This document shows, in pieces, positions 50,560 through 61,062 of a stretch of 64,000 bases of DNA (within the stretch, counting starts at the first letter, position 1; each line of letters begins with the position of its first letter). The translations under genes were made by a program, and so were the position numbers. The notes under the pieces were generated by a model that saw nothing but the letters and a program-made list of their open reading frames with translations, was not told where the DNA came from and ran no database searches. Source of the DNA: Acanthosepion esculentum (taxonomy: Eukaryota; Mollusca; Cephalopoda; Sepiida; Sepiidae); the NCBI GenBank assembly GCA_964036315.1, contig OZ038480.1, positions 9,487,703 to 9,551,702 of the forward strand, read 5' to 3'.

Positions 50560-53500
50560 TGTTCTTTCACAATAGGGTGATTTCGCTTAGACATTTCTAT
50601 TATGGACATATTATCATGTGTTCGGTTCTTTCGCAATAGTGTGATTTCGCTTAGGCATTTCTATTATGGATAAATTATCATCATGTGTTAGCTTCTTTTG
50701 CAATAGTGTGATTTTGCTTAGACTTTTCTATTATGGATAAATTAACATCATGTATTAGGTTCTTTCGCAATAGGTTGATTTTGCTTAGACATTTCTATTA
50801 TAGATAAATTACCTTCATGTATTAGGTTCTTTCGCAATAGGTTGATATTCTTAGACATTTCTATTATGGATAAATTACCATCATGTATTAGGTTCTTTCG
50901 CAATAAGGTGATTTTGCTTAGACATATCTATTATGCATAAATTACTATCATGTATTAGGTTCTTTCACAATGGGGTTATTTCGCTTAGACATATCTATTA
51001 TGGATTAATTACCATCATGTATTAGGTTCTTTCACAATAGGGTGATTTCTCTTAGACATTTCTATTATGGATAAATTATCATCATGTTTTAAGTTTTGTC
51101 GCAATAGGGTAATTTTGCTTAGACATTTCTAATATGGATAAATTACCATCATATATTAGGTTCTTTCACCATTGGGTGATTTTGCTTAGACATTTCTATT
51201 ATGGATAAATTACCATCATGTATTATGTTCTTTCGCAATAGGTTGATTTTGCTTAGACATTTCAATTATAGATGAATTACCATCATGTATTAAGTTCTTT
51301 CGCAATACGGTGATTTTGCTTAGACATTTCTATTATGGATAAATTACCATCATGTATTAGGTTCTTTCACAATAAGGTGATTTTGCTTAGACATATCTAT
51401 TATGGAAAAATTGCCATCATGCATTAGATTCTTTCACAATAGGGTGATTTCGCTTAGACATTTCTATTATGGACAAATTATCATGTGTTCGGTTCTTTCG
51501 CAATAGGGTGATTTCGCTTAGGCATTTCTATTATGGTAAATTATCATCATGTGTTAGGTTCTTTCACAATGGCGTGATTTCGCTTAGACATTTCTCTTAT
51601 GGAAAAATTACCATCATGTATTAGTTTCTTTCACAATAGGGTGATTTCGCTTAGACATTTCTATTATGGACATATTATCATGTGTTCGGTTCTTTCGCAA
51701 TAGTGTGATTTCGCTTAGGCATTTCTATTATGGATAAATTATCATCATGTGTTAGGTTCTTTCGCAATAGGGTGATTTTGCTTAGACTTTTCTATTATGG
51801 ATAAATTAAATGTATGTATTAGGTTCTTTCGCAATAGGTTGATTTTGCTTAGACATTTCTATTATAGATAAATTACCATCATGTATTAGGTTCTTTCGCA
51901 ATAGCGTGATATTCTTAGACATTTATTTTATGGATAAATTACCATCCTTTATTAGGTTCTTTCGCAATAAGGTGATTTTGCTTAGACATTTCTATTATGG
52001 ATAAATTATCATCATGTTTTAAGTTCTGTCTTAATAGGGTGATTTTGCTTAGACATTTCTATTATGGATAAATTACCATCATGTATTATGTTCTTTCACA
52101 ATAGGGTAATTTTGCTTAGACATTTCTATTATAGATAAATTACCATCATGTATTATGTTCTTTCGCAATAGGTTGATTTTGCTTAGACATTTCTATTATA
52201 GATAAATTACCATCATGTATTAAGTTCTTTCGCAATACGGTGATTTTGCTTAGACATTTCTATTATGGATAAATTACCATCATGTATTAGGTTCTTTCGC
52301 AATAAGGTGATTTTGCTTAGACATATCTATTATGGATAAATTACCATCATGTATTAGGTTCTTTCACAATGGGGTTATTTCGCTTAGACATATCTATTAT
52401 GGATAAATTACCATCATGTATTAGGTTCTTTCACAATAGGGTGATTTCTCTTAGACATTTCTATTATGGATAAATTATCATCATGTTTTAAGTTCTGTCG
52501 CAATAGGGTGATTTTGCTTAGACATTTCTATTATGGATAAATTACCATCATATATTTGGTTCTTTCACAATAGGTGATTTTTGTTAGACATTTCTATTAT
52601 GGATAAATTACCATCATATATTATGTTCTTTCGCAATAGGTTGATTTTGCTTAGACATTTCTATTATAGATAAATTACCATCATGTATTAAGTTCTTTCG
52701 CAATACGGTGATTTTGCTTAGACATTTTTATTATGGATAAATTACCATCAAGTGTTAGGTTCTTTCGCAATAAGGTGATTTTGCTTAGACATATCTATTA
52801 TGGATAAATTACCATCATGTATTAGATTCTTTCACAATAGGGTGATTTCGCTTAGACATTTCTATTATGGAAAAATTCCCATCATGTATTAGGGTCTTTC
52901 ACAATAGGGTGATTTCGCTTAGACATTTCTATTATGGACATATTATCATGTGTTCGGTTCTTTCGCAATAGTGTGATTTCGCTTAGGCATTTCTATTATG
53001 GATAAATTATCATCATGTGTTAGGTTCTTTTGCAATAGGGTGATTTTGCTTAGACTTTTCTATTATGGATAAATTAAATGTATGTATTAGGTTCTTTCGC
53101 AATAGGTTGATTTTGCTTAGACATTTCTATTATAGATAAATTACCATCATGTATTAGGTTCTTTCGCAATAGGGTGGTATTCTTAGACATTTCTCTCATG
53201 GATAAATTACCATCATGTATTAGGTTCTTTCGCAATAAGGTGATTTTGCTTAGACATTTCTATTATGGATAAATTATCATCATGTTTTAAGTTCTGTCGC
53301 AATAGGTTGATTTTGCTTAGACATTTCTATTATAGATAAATTACCATCATGTATTAAGTTCTTTCGCAATACGGTGATTTTACTTAGACATTTCTATTAT
53401 GGATAAATTACCATCATGTATTAGGTTCTTTCGCAATAAGGTGATTTTGCTTAGACATATCTATTATGTATAAATTACCATCATGTATTAGGTTCTTTCA

Positions 53501-54010
53501 CAATGGGGTTATTTCGCTTAGACATATCTATTATGGATAATTTACCATCATGTATTAGGTTCTTTCACAATAGGGTGATTTCTCTTAGACATTTCTATTA
53601 TGGATAAATTATCATCATGTTTTAAGTTCTGTCGCAATAGGGTGATTTTGCTTAGACATTTCTATTATGGATAAATTACCATCATATATTTGGTTCTTTC
53701 ACAATAGGGTGATTTTTGTTAGACATTTCTATTATGGATAAATTACCATCATATATTATGTTCTTTCGCAATAGGTTGATTTTTCTTAGACATTTCTATT
53801 ATAGATAAATTATCATCATGTATTAAGTTCTTTCGCAATACGGTGATTTTGCTTAGACATTTCTATTATGGATAAATTACCATCATGTATTAGATTCTTT
53901 CACAATAGGGTGATTTCGCTTAGACATTTCTATTATGGACAAATTATCATGTGTTCGGTTCTTTCGCAATAGGGAGCTTTCGCTTAGGCATTTCTATTTT
54001 GGATAAATTA
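50560..54010 (+). repeat. Higher-order repeats of about 1.0-1.3 kb, four copies
   Basis: A shortened monomer with the phrase TTATCATGTGTTCGGTTCTT marks the units. It lies at 50607, 51671, 52939 and 53940, giving spacings of 1064, 1268 and 1001 bp. The monomers between keep the same order of rare variants (ATAGATAAATTACC, then TTAAGTTCTTTCGCAATACG, then CAATAAGGTG). An older relative is at about 48740. This right end is the most recently homogenised part by eye. Confidence 0.8.
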
Positions 54011-54090
54011 TCATCATGTGTTAGGTTCTTTCGCAATAGGGTGATTTTGCTTAGACATTTCTATTATGGATAAATTACCATCTTACATTA

Positions 54091-54527
54091 CGTCTTTTCG
54101 AAATGGAGTGATTTTGATTGGATATTTCCATTATTGAACAATTACCATCATACGTAAGTCCATTCGGAATAAGGTGATTTTGCTTTTTGATATTTTCTTT
54201 ATAGAAAAATTACCAGCAGACATTATGTCTTATCAGGGTAGGGAGATTTTCCTTAGATATATCCAATATTCATAAATTACCATCATATACTAGGTCCATT
54301 CGGAATAGGGTGATTTTGCTTAGAAATTTTCATTATTGATAAATTACCATAAGACATTAGACGCAGTCGGAATAGGGTGATTTATCTTAAACATTTTCTT
54401 TATTGTTAAAGTAGCATCAGACATTAAGTCCTATCGGAATTCTGTGATGCTGCTTGGACATTTCCATTATTGAGAAATTACCATCATACATTATGTCCTA
54501 TCGGAATAGTATAATTTTGTTATACAT
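54091..54527 (+). repeat. Transitional diverged satellite monomers
   Basis: Six or seven monomers of core length that carry flank-type words (CATACATTAGGTCC, TATCGGAATAGG, ATTATTGATAAATT). They stand between the homogeneous core and the older flank and are cut by the LTR element at 54528. Confidence 0.85.
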
Positions 54528-54866
54528 GTTTAATGTAATTTGAATGTAGAAATCTGACTTAGTAAGTAATTTGTTCAATGAAACAGCACTATTATCTAGT
54601 AGCAGCTATTCAGGAATTCTGAAGGTCTTCCATATCAGAGGTTGGCAGTGGATATTCGGAGAGAATAGGTACTCGTAGTTCTTCAAGACTTTCATCTAAC
54701 AGGTTAGCAGTGGATATTAGGAAAAAACAAAATGGCCGTCTTTATACACATCGGATTGAATATTCCATGTCTTCTTATTGGTTAACCTTCTTTTGGTAAA
54801 TTATAAAGTGTGTCAACTCATTTTGGTTTGCTCACTAGTAAACTATGTACACAAAATAACTTAACA
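54528..54866 (-). repeat. LTR, left copy (3' LTR in element sense)
   Basis: 339 bp, similar over its whole length to 55112-55458, with many substitutions and small gaps. Its inner end abuts the polypurine tract. Confidence 0.85.
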
Positions 54867-55111
54867 CCCCCTCTTTTTGGGTACATTATGGAATCTTCTT
54901 TCAAAATATTGATAAAGTCATTATTCTTTAGTATTAATAAAAGATTTTTTTATTTTTTTATTTTTTAGCATTCATTAAATAATTATTTTTTTTCTCTTCT
55001 TAATGTTCATGAAATGATTTCATGATGGCATTCTAAGAATTTCGTTTCCCACAATTCATAACTGGATTAATTTCCGTCAAAATACAGTCGTAATCTGCGC
55101 TCATAAGCACT

Positions 55112-55458
55112 GTTATACATGTTTAATGTAGTTTGAATGTAGAAATCAGACGTAGTAAGTAATTTGTTCAATGAAACACCACCAATATCTAGTAGCATCT
55201 ATTCCGGAATTCTGAATGTTTTGCATATCAGAGGTTGGCAGTGGATATTCGGAGAGAGTAAGAAAGCGTAGTTCTTCAGGTCTTTCATCTGACAGGTTAG
55301 TGTGGATATTCGGAGAAAACGAAATGGCCGACTTTATACACATCGGATTAAATATTACAAGTCTTCTGATTGGTTAACCTTCTCTTGGTAAACTATAAAA
55401 TGAGTCAGCTCATTTTTGTTGGCTCACTAGTAAACAGCGGTACACAAAAATTGTAACA
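55112..55458 (-). repeat. LTR, right copy (5' LTR in element sense)
   Basis: 347 bp with perfect TGTTA / TAACA terminal inverted pentamers. In minus sense the order is CCAAT box then TATAAAG, as expected for the promoter part of an LTR. Confidence 0.85.
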
Positions 55459-55664
55459 GATTTTGCTTAGACATTTCCATAATTGATAAATTACCATCAT
55501 ACATTAGGTCCTATCGGAATAGGGTGATTTTGCGTAGACATTTCCATTATTGATAAATTACCATCATACATCATTAAGCCTGTATGATATTGGTGCTTTT
55601 GTTTAGCTATTGCAGTTATGAATAAATTAGCTTCATTAGGTCTTGTCTGCCTAGTATGATAAAA
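55459..55664 (+). repeat. Right flank: diverged monomers, direct
   Basis: About three monomers in plus orientation resuming directly after the LTR element. They have flank-type words such as CATTATTGATAAATTACC and CATACATCATTAAGCC. Confidence 0.85.
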
Positions 55665-56324
55665 TAATTCTATTCCAACCTATTGAAGGAAGCAGCTAAT
55701 TTATCAATAACGCCAATGACTCCACTAAATCACCCTCTTCCGACAGAGCACAATAATACATGAAGTCAATTTATCAATCATGGAATGTTTTAAACAAAAT
55801 CGCTGTATTCCGTTTGGAATGCATGAAGCTAATTTAACCCTAATGGAAATAGCTGAGCTTTATTAGCCTATTCCGGAAGTTCCTTATATTGTAGGAAGCA
55901 AATATATAAATAATGGAAAGTGCGAAACAAAATCCCCCTATTTCGACAGGGACTAAAGATGAATGAATCTAATCCATCAATAACGGAAATGGCTAAACAA
56001 AATCAACCTCTTTCGTCAGCAAATTTATCAATAATGGAAATTGCTCAACTAAATCACACTATTCCGACACAGCCTAATGATTTATGATGCTAAATTATCA
56101 ATAATTGAAATGGCTCAATAAATAACCCAACTCCGAGATCTAATGATATATAACGCTTATTTATCTGTAATGGAAATGGCTAATCAGAACCACTCTAGTG
56201 AGACTGGTGGCATAAATTATCTATGAAGCTAATTTATACATAATGGAAATAGATTAATCAAATCGCCATATTCCGACAGGGCTTAATAATATATGAAACT
56301 AATTTATCAATAATAGAAAGAACC
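55665..56324 (-). repeat. Right flank: inverted block of satellite monomers
   Basis: About nine diverged monomers read in the opposite direction: the plus strand shows TTTATCAATAATGGAAATGG and AAATCAC..ATTCCGACA, the complements of the usual words. Both strand-switch points are abrupt, near 55665 and 56324. Confidence 0.88.
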
Positions 56325-57260
56325 CAATCGGTATAGAGTGATTTTATTTAGAATTTTTCATTATTGATAAATTTGCTTCATGCATCATTTGGCCTCATCG
56401 GGATGGTGTGATTTTGTTTAGCTATATCTATTATTGATAAATTAGTTTTATATATCATTAAGCCCTGTCGGTATATGGTGAATTGGTATAGAAATTTCCG
56501 TTATTTTTAAATTTGTGGCAATAGGGTGATCTCTTTTAGGCATTTCAATTATTGATAAATTAGCTTCATGCTTCATTGGGCCCTGTCGGAATAGGGTGGT
56601 TTAGATTATCCATTTCCGTCATGATAGATTAGCTTCATATATCATTAGACCGTGTCGGAATAGGGTAATTTCGTTTAGCTACATCCATTATTGATAAATC
56701 AGCTTCATATTTCATTAGGCCCTGTCGGAATGTGGTAATTTTTAGCGATTTCCTTTATTGATAAATTAGCTTCATATATCATTAGGTTATATCGCCATGG
56801 GGTGCTTTTCTCTCACCATTTCCATTCTTGATAAGTTAGCTTCATACGACATTAGAACCAAATGAGGTTGAATTATTTTGTTTCGCTATTTTTACAATTG
56901 ATAAATTATTATTTTTTTAAATAATTTATCCCCAAAGAAGGCAATTGAGCCTCTCCGGTGTTAATGCGTGTGGAAGTGCACTACTTGTTGTAGTCGAATG
57001 AGGATGATTTTTTTTTCGATTTTTTTTTATTGATATAATATCTTCATCCGACTTAAACCACTATCGAGGTAAGTTAATTTTCTTTCGGTATTCCCTTTAT
57101 TGATGAATTACTTTCATACGACATTAGGGATAATCGAGGTAATATCTTTTTTGCCATTTCTATTATTGATATATTATCTCTATTCCCTAAGTGGAATCGT
57201 GATACGATTTTTCCATTTCCATTACCCGTTTATTCGTTTTATCTTCATACGGAACTACGC
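56325..57260 (+). repeat. Right flank: outermost diverged monomers
   Basis: Direct monomers of about 70 bp with CATTATTGATAAATTAGCTT and CATCATTAGGCCCTGTCGGA, growing more diverged to the right until only ATTGATAAATTA-like words remain. The last recognisable one is near 57200-57260. Confidence 0.85.
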
Positions 57261-58289
57261 CTACTGGAAATAAGTATATTATTTCCACCATATATGCAAT
57301 TGGTAATTGCATTATTGTGATGATTATGTCACAACAGAAAACAGAACTGAGAAATTGTTTCACGAGTACGATTATTTTGAATTTCATATTTCATATTCTG
57401 GTGGCACATTTCCAAATCGCAGAAATACTCTTGTATTTTGCAGATAACTTTATTAATTAAATAGGTAAACCCTCTGTGAATCCGTTAATTTTTCATGGTG
57501 AAGCAGCACGAATAACTTTTCTCTGAATGTTGAAATGTTTTATTTGAATAAAATTATTCGCCATGAAATATTATAACAAAATTGTCTACTGCTATATTAT
57601 ATATTACAAAAATCTACATTATAAAAATTTGATGTTTTATACCAAATTATTTTAATCCTTCCCAATACTTCTCTTCTGCCAAATAGACAAACAAGAAACA
57701 GATATTTCCTGGTTAAAACATTAGAATGTTCTTATGTTTTATGCAAACAAACTTTCTCACATCAAAATCGATTTTCTTCTATGTATCCAGTTTATCTTTA
57801 ATTCAAATAAAAATCCGGGTACCAATATTAAATTATTATCTCTTGTATATACAGTCATAAGTGATCACAATCAAGATCCTTCGGAGATCTAACTTTGTTT
57901 AGCTTATTTGCGTCCTTTAAATCAGTCTCATCCTCTTTTCCTTTATCAATAAAAACATATGCTAGTTCACATAAGCTAAATTCGTTGAAAAAGTTGAGAA
58001 CTTGCTCCAGAAGGTCTAAGTTCGCAATTCTTATCTAAACGTGTATATTTGATATTTACGAAACTCATCTTGGAAGTAAGCCTCAAGTAAATTACGAACG
58101 AATTCACTATATATTAGTAACGATCAACCAGCGAAGATCGTTAACCGTTATACCACCGCAGTTCTTGTGATTCCAAATTTGGGGTAATTTCTTGCGTCAG
58201 ATACGCAAAGGAAAAGGCGTTATTTTGGTTAAAACGCTGAATTCTTTTCAAATCATTGTCTATGTGTGTATGTATGTGTGTGTGTTTGT
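57261..58289. other. AT-rich sequence, nothing recognised
   Basis: No gene, repeat unit or RNA structure was recognised. A 66-residue minus frame (57187-57387) overlaps the satellite edge and shows no domain. Confidence 0.4.
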
Positions 58290-59300
58290 AAATGTCTCTA
58301 ACGTAAAACCGGATTTCATCTCTGTATTCAGTCTGTTTCTATTTGATTTGCATCATGTCTAGAATCTTATTTGTTATCCATTCGTTCTTTTTTCTTCGTC
58401 CATTTTCAATGGGATGATCTCGTTTTCTTATGGCACTTCTCTTAGTGTGTCCCACTTCGAATTTCCATTTCCATTGTGTCCTTGTATCTTCTTTTCACAC
58501 TCTCCATATATTTTTTCGTCAGATCCGGGTCTGTTGTATTGCAATTTTGTGCTGCGTTAGGCTTCTCCCGTTTCCGTCGTTTCTTTCTTAGTTTGCATAT
58601 AACACTGAGGTGATCGCCTCTGCAGTCGGCATTTGGATAGATTTTGCAGTCTACAATTGCATGCCTGAATCTCTAGTTATGTAGTCGATTTGCTTTTTAG
58701 TTTCTCTCCCTGGGCTTCTCCCTGCCCATAATCGTCTAGGACGTTCTCGGAACCAGCTGGTCATTCACCGTGAATCATTGCATCCATTTTTCTCCCCGTT
58801 CGTTGTGGGTTCCTCGTCTGAATTTGTCAACTATTCCATCATCAGTCTCTTTGACTAATTTGACATTCAGGTTTCCCATGATAATTATAATTTCTTGTGA
58901 TTTAAACTTAGCCTTAGCGTTGTCTAGCATGAAGTAGAAAGATTCGATTTCTTCTTCTGCTGTCGGTGAATATACGATTATGTTGAAAGGATTTCCTTTC
59001 AGTTTAACTAGAAAAATTCTTTCAGATAATTGACAGTGTCCCAGAAGGCATTTCTTCATGCCTTGAGCTAGTATCAATTCAACGCCTCTTTCATTATTCT
59101 CTCCGACTGCATATATATTCCTGTGCTTGTCATTGACAAAATTTCAAAATTGTTTGACCACCTAGTTTCACATACTTCAAAGGTGTTGACATTTCACCTA
59201 CTCAACTCCTGTTTTATATTCGTCAACTGGTTGCAGTTGTTTAATGGTCTAACGTTCCATGTCCCGAGAGTTAAAATAAAGTGACACCTGTCGCTCATGT
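58290..59300 (-). pseudogene. LINE ORF2 endonuclease domain, truncated
   Basis: Minus-strand order: GTWNVRPLNNCNQLTN (about 59260-59215; the N-terminal motif of LINE endonucleases), GVELILAQGMKKCLLGHCQL leading into the 100-residue frame 59077-58775 with VKLKGNPFNIIVYSPTA and IIIMGNLNVKLVKE, then RPRRLWAGRSPG, QIDYIT and ADCRGDHLSVICKLRKKRRK (about 58640-58570). GNLN replaces the usual GDLN, and RGDH stands where GSDH is expected, so metal-binding and catalytic residues are damaged. The RT that should follow is missing. It could be the same broad family as the RT fragment at 4690-6185, but they share no overlapping part here to test this. Confidence 0.82.
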
Positions 59301-59692
59301 CACTCCTTTCCGTATGAGGGATCAGTTCCAAGGAATTTTATCCCCTTTGCGGATATGTGGAGGGCCATGATCGCCTACGCCCTGAAGAGACACAGCATAT
59401 AAAAGAACAAGGTTCAGTCTGTAGCTTCTAAGATGTACTGGGATTTCTTTTTCACAAACCTAAGGGACATGACACATAGAAGATCATATGAGTAAAATTT
59501 TCGGGTTTTTCAACAGGAAACTGAAGGTTTATTTCATCAAAATAAGCGAAAATAACTTTGGAGAAATATCGATTAACGTAATTAACTTTTATTGATTTAT
59601 TCCGCTATAGCAATGAATTATCATGTCCATTTCGAAATGAACTTTCTTTTTAAAGAACTGATAAATTTATTGAAGTCTCTTCCTTTTATATA
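59301..59692. other. Unassigned sequence
   Basis: May include the LINE 5' UTR just above 59300. No motif is visible in the rest. Confidence 0.3.
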
Positions 59693-60057
59693 CAGTGTCC
59701 ATAAAGTTCGTGTGTACTCTAAACAATTTATAACTTTATTTGTATTTGGGATAGAAATAATTTGTGAAAAGTATTAGAAAGAAGTAAATCTATATTTTTT
59801 CAGGTTTTATTGAAATTTTATTTAAGTTTCCACATGTCCTCCATCATTAGCAATACAAAGGGTAATACGATTTTGCAGTTCACGGAAAACATTTGCCAAC
59901 TGATTTACAGTAATGCCTGAAATCTCATTAGTTATTTTAGCTATACTGAAAACTAGGTACATTAATCTTTATAACATTTTTTACAGATTATTTCTATCGC
60001 AAATACAAATAAATTTATAATTTTTTTAAAGTGCACACGAACTATATGGACACCCTG
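59693..60057 (-). mobile_element. Internally deleted Tc1/mariner-type element
   Basis: Terminal inverted repeats of about 85-90 bp: the left starts CAGTGTCCATAAAGTTCGTG at 59693, and the complement of the right end starts CAGGGTGTCCATATAGTTCG at 60057. Both continue with a matching TTATAA..TTATTTGTATTTG stretch. TA flanks each end (59691-59692 and 60058-60059), the target of this superfamily. The 365-bp element keeps only the tail of the transposase, so it is a MITE-like deletion product that could move only with an outside transposase. Confidence 0.9.
59832..59945 (-). pseudogene. Transposase C-terminal fragment
   Basis: Minus-strand frame reads KITNEISGITVNQLANVF, RELQNRITLCIANDGGHVET and a stop. 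The ending LQNRI-x3-I-x2-GGH is the typical C-terminus of mariner-like and related DDE transposases. The catalytic DDE domain is deleted. The stop is intact and lies about 50-60 bp before the inverted repeat. Confidence 0.85.
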
Positions 60058-60059
60058 TA

Positions 60060-60870
60060 TAATTCCAGAATTTTTACTCTTTTCAAAATATGTTGTGGTT
60101 GAAGATTTATCGACTAAATAAGAAACTATTTGCCATTTTTAATTGATTCAACCTAAGTAAGTTCGTTTTTGTAATAAGAATCGAACTGATTAAATCAATA
60201 TTAGTCTGCGAAACCCGTTCGATATTTCTCTCTATATATATTGGCGAAAATTTAATATAAGTAAATAAAAAATACAATATACAATTTGTCGCAAAAGTGT
60301 GACAGATCCAAATGATTTTCGCTGTCTAGGAAACTGTTTATATTCACAGGTAAGTTAAATTTTGAATGATGAATACAGAGTTATGTGTTAATCAATATTG
60401 CAAACTGCCACAACAAAACCGTAATTTTCCAGAGGAAAGATAACGCAGAATAATAAGATGTCTTTCTATGAATGCCAGGTGGCAGATTATCGGTAACAAT
60501 GTTGTCAGGTTCTAAACCCTCAATTTGGTAAGGCTCTGTGAAAAGTTAATTGGTCGATCCAGAAATTACTTTAAAAACCAATAATAGAGGCGATTTGATT
60601 GTCTGTTTTCTTGTTTTAAAAAATCTGTGAATTCTTGAGTTGTGAATCCAGATTTATGAGTTAATAGCCATACCAACAACTGACGCTCCCGACCGTCTTG
60701 CTTCCTGGTATTAGACTTGACCAAGATCTATTATTGATTCAGAAACACAAGTGTTAAAGATTTGTCTGAACACCGTGCCACCGATTGTCAAAGATCATGA
60801 CATGCAGAATTTTCCTAGAAATGTTTCCAACTCAACTTTGTACGAGCTGACAGTCAGAAAAAGTTATTTG
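60060..60870. other. AT-rich sequence, nothing recognised
   Basis: No gene or repeat unit was recognised. A 149-residue plus frame starts at 60751, but its second half is only the palindromic repeat that follows. Confidence 0.35.
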
Positions 60871-61062
60871 CATTCAGACAATTGTCCTCATCTTTATTGT
60901 TATTATCACAAAGTTTCGACCGTTGTACCCTGCGGCCCTCGTCAGGTGTATATCGATCTGGGTAACATAGAGGGAATTCTGAATGATGAGGGCTGGAATG
61001 CACAACAGCTGAAACGTTGTGATAACAACAACAAAAATGAGGACAATAATCTGAATGTAAAT
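60871..61062. repeat. Palindromic repeat with hammerhead-like words in both arms
   Basis: The left part (60871-60947) and right part (about 60984-61062) are inverted relatives. Each contains ATTGTCCTCAT, a TTGTT/AACAA run, and GAAAC or GTTTC next to a GC-rich stem. In minus sense the left arm reads CTGACGA at 60938-60932, then a roughly 5-bp stem, GAAAC, and GTG. In plus sense the right arm reads ATGATGA, a stem, GAAAC, and GTG. GTG is not a cleavable triplet and an extra base precedes stem II, so neither should be an active ribozyme. It is related to the repeat at 2401-2870. Confidence 0.6.

Larger units (their letters stand above)
17480..54090 (+). repeat. Core satellite array, 67-bp monomer, about 545 copies
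   Basis: A continuous head-to-tail array of about 36.6 kb with no other element inside. The monomer runs TCGCAATAGGGTGATTTTGC, TTAGACATTTCTATTATGGA, TAAATTACCATCATGTATTA, GGTTCTT. Most copies differ by a few substitutions, and insertions and deletions are rare. Variation is concentrated at a few sites: CGCAATAG/CACAATAG/TGCAATAG/CTCAATAG, TTTCGCTT/TTTTGCTT, TTACCATC/TTATCATC and TGTATTAG/TGTGTTAG. 67 is not a multiple of three and most copies carry stops, so the four short frames found in it (33175, 40572, 41590, 47396) are by-products. No CENP-B box and no tRNA-type promoter are visible in the monomer. Its role is unknown; a centromeric, heterochromatic or purely selfish array are all possible. 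Confidence 0.97.
54528..55458 (-). mobile_element. Small non-autonomous LTR retrotransposon (TRIM-like)
   Basis: Two direct repeats of 339 bp (54528-54866) and 347 bp (55112-55458) flank only 245 bp of non-coding sequence. Both repeats begin TGTTATACATG; the right one ends TGTAACA and the left one TTAACA, giving TG...CA ends. The target-site duplication is AATTT (54523-54527) and GATTT (55459-55463) with one mismatch, and the satellite monomer continues across it (GGTGATTTTGCTTAG). Direction is minus: in that sense AAAAAGAGGGGG, a polypurine tract, directly abuts the 3' repeat at 54867. The repeats hold a TATAAA box (about 55331-55338) and a CCAAT box (about 55369-55373). The repeats differ at many sites, so it is old. 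No gag or pol is present. Confidence 0.85.

Noticed and set aside
17480..54090. CRISPR array
   Set aside because: There are no unique spacers. The whole 67 bp repeats with only point variants, and the context is eukaryotic.
17480..54090. Hammerhead-bearing satellite (as in newts, schistosomes and cave crickets)
   Set aside because: The monomer has GCGAAAG on the minus strand but no CTGANGA word on either strand, so the core cannot form.
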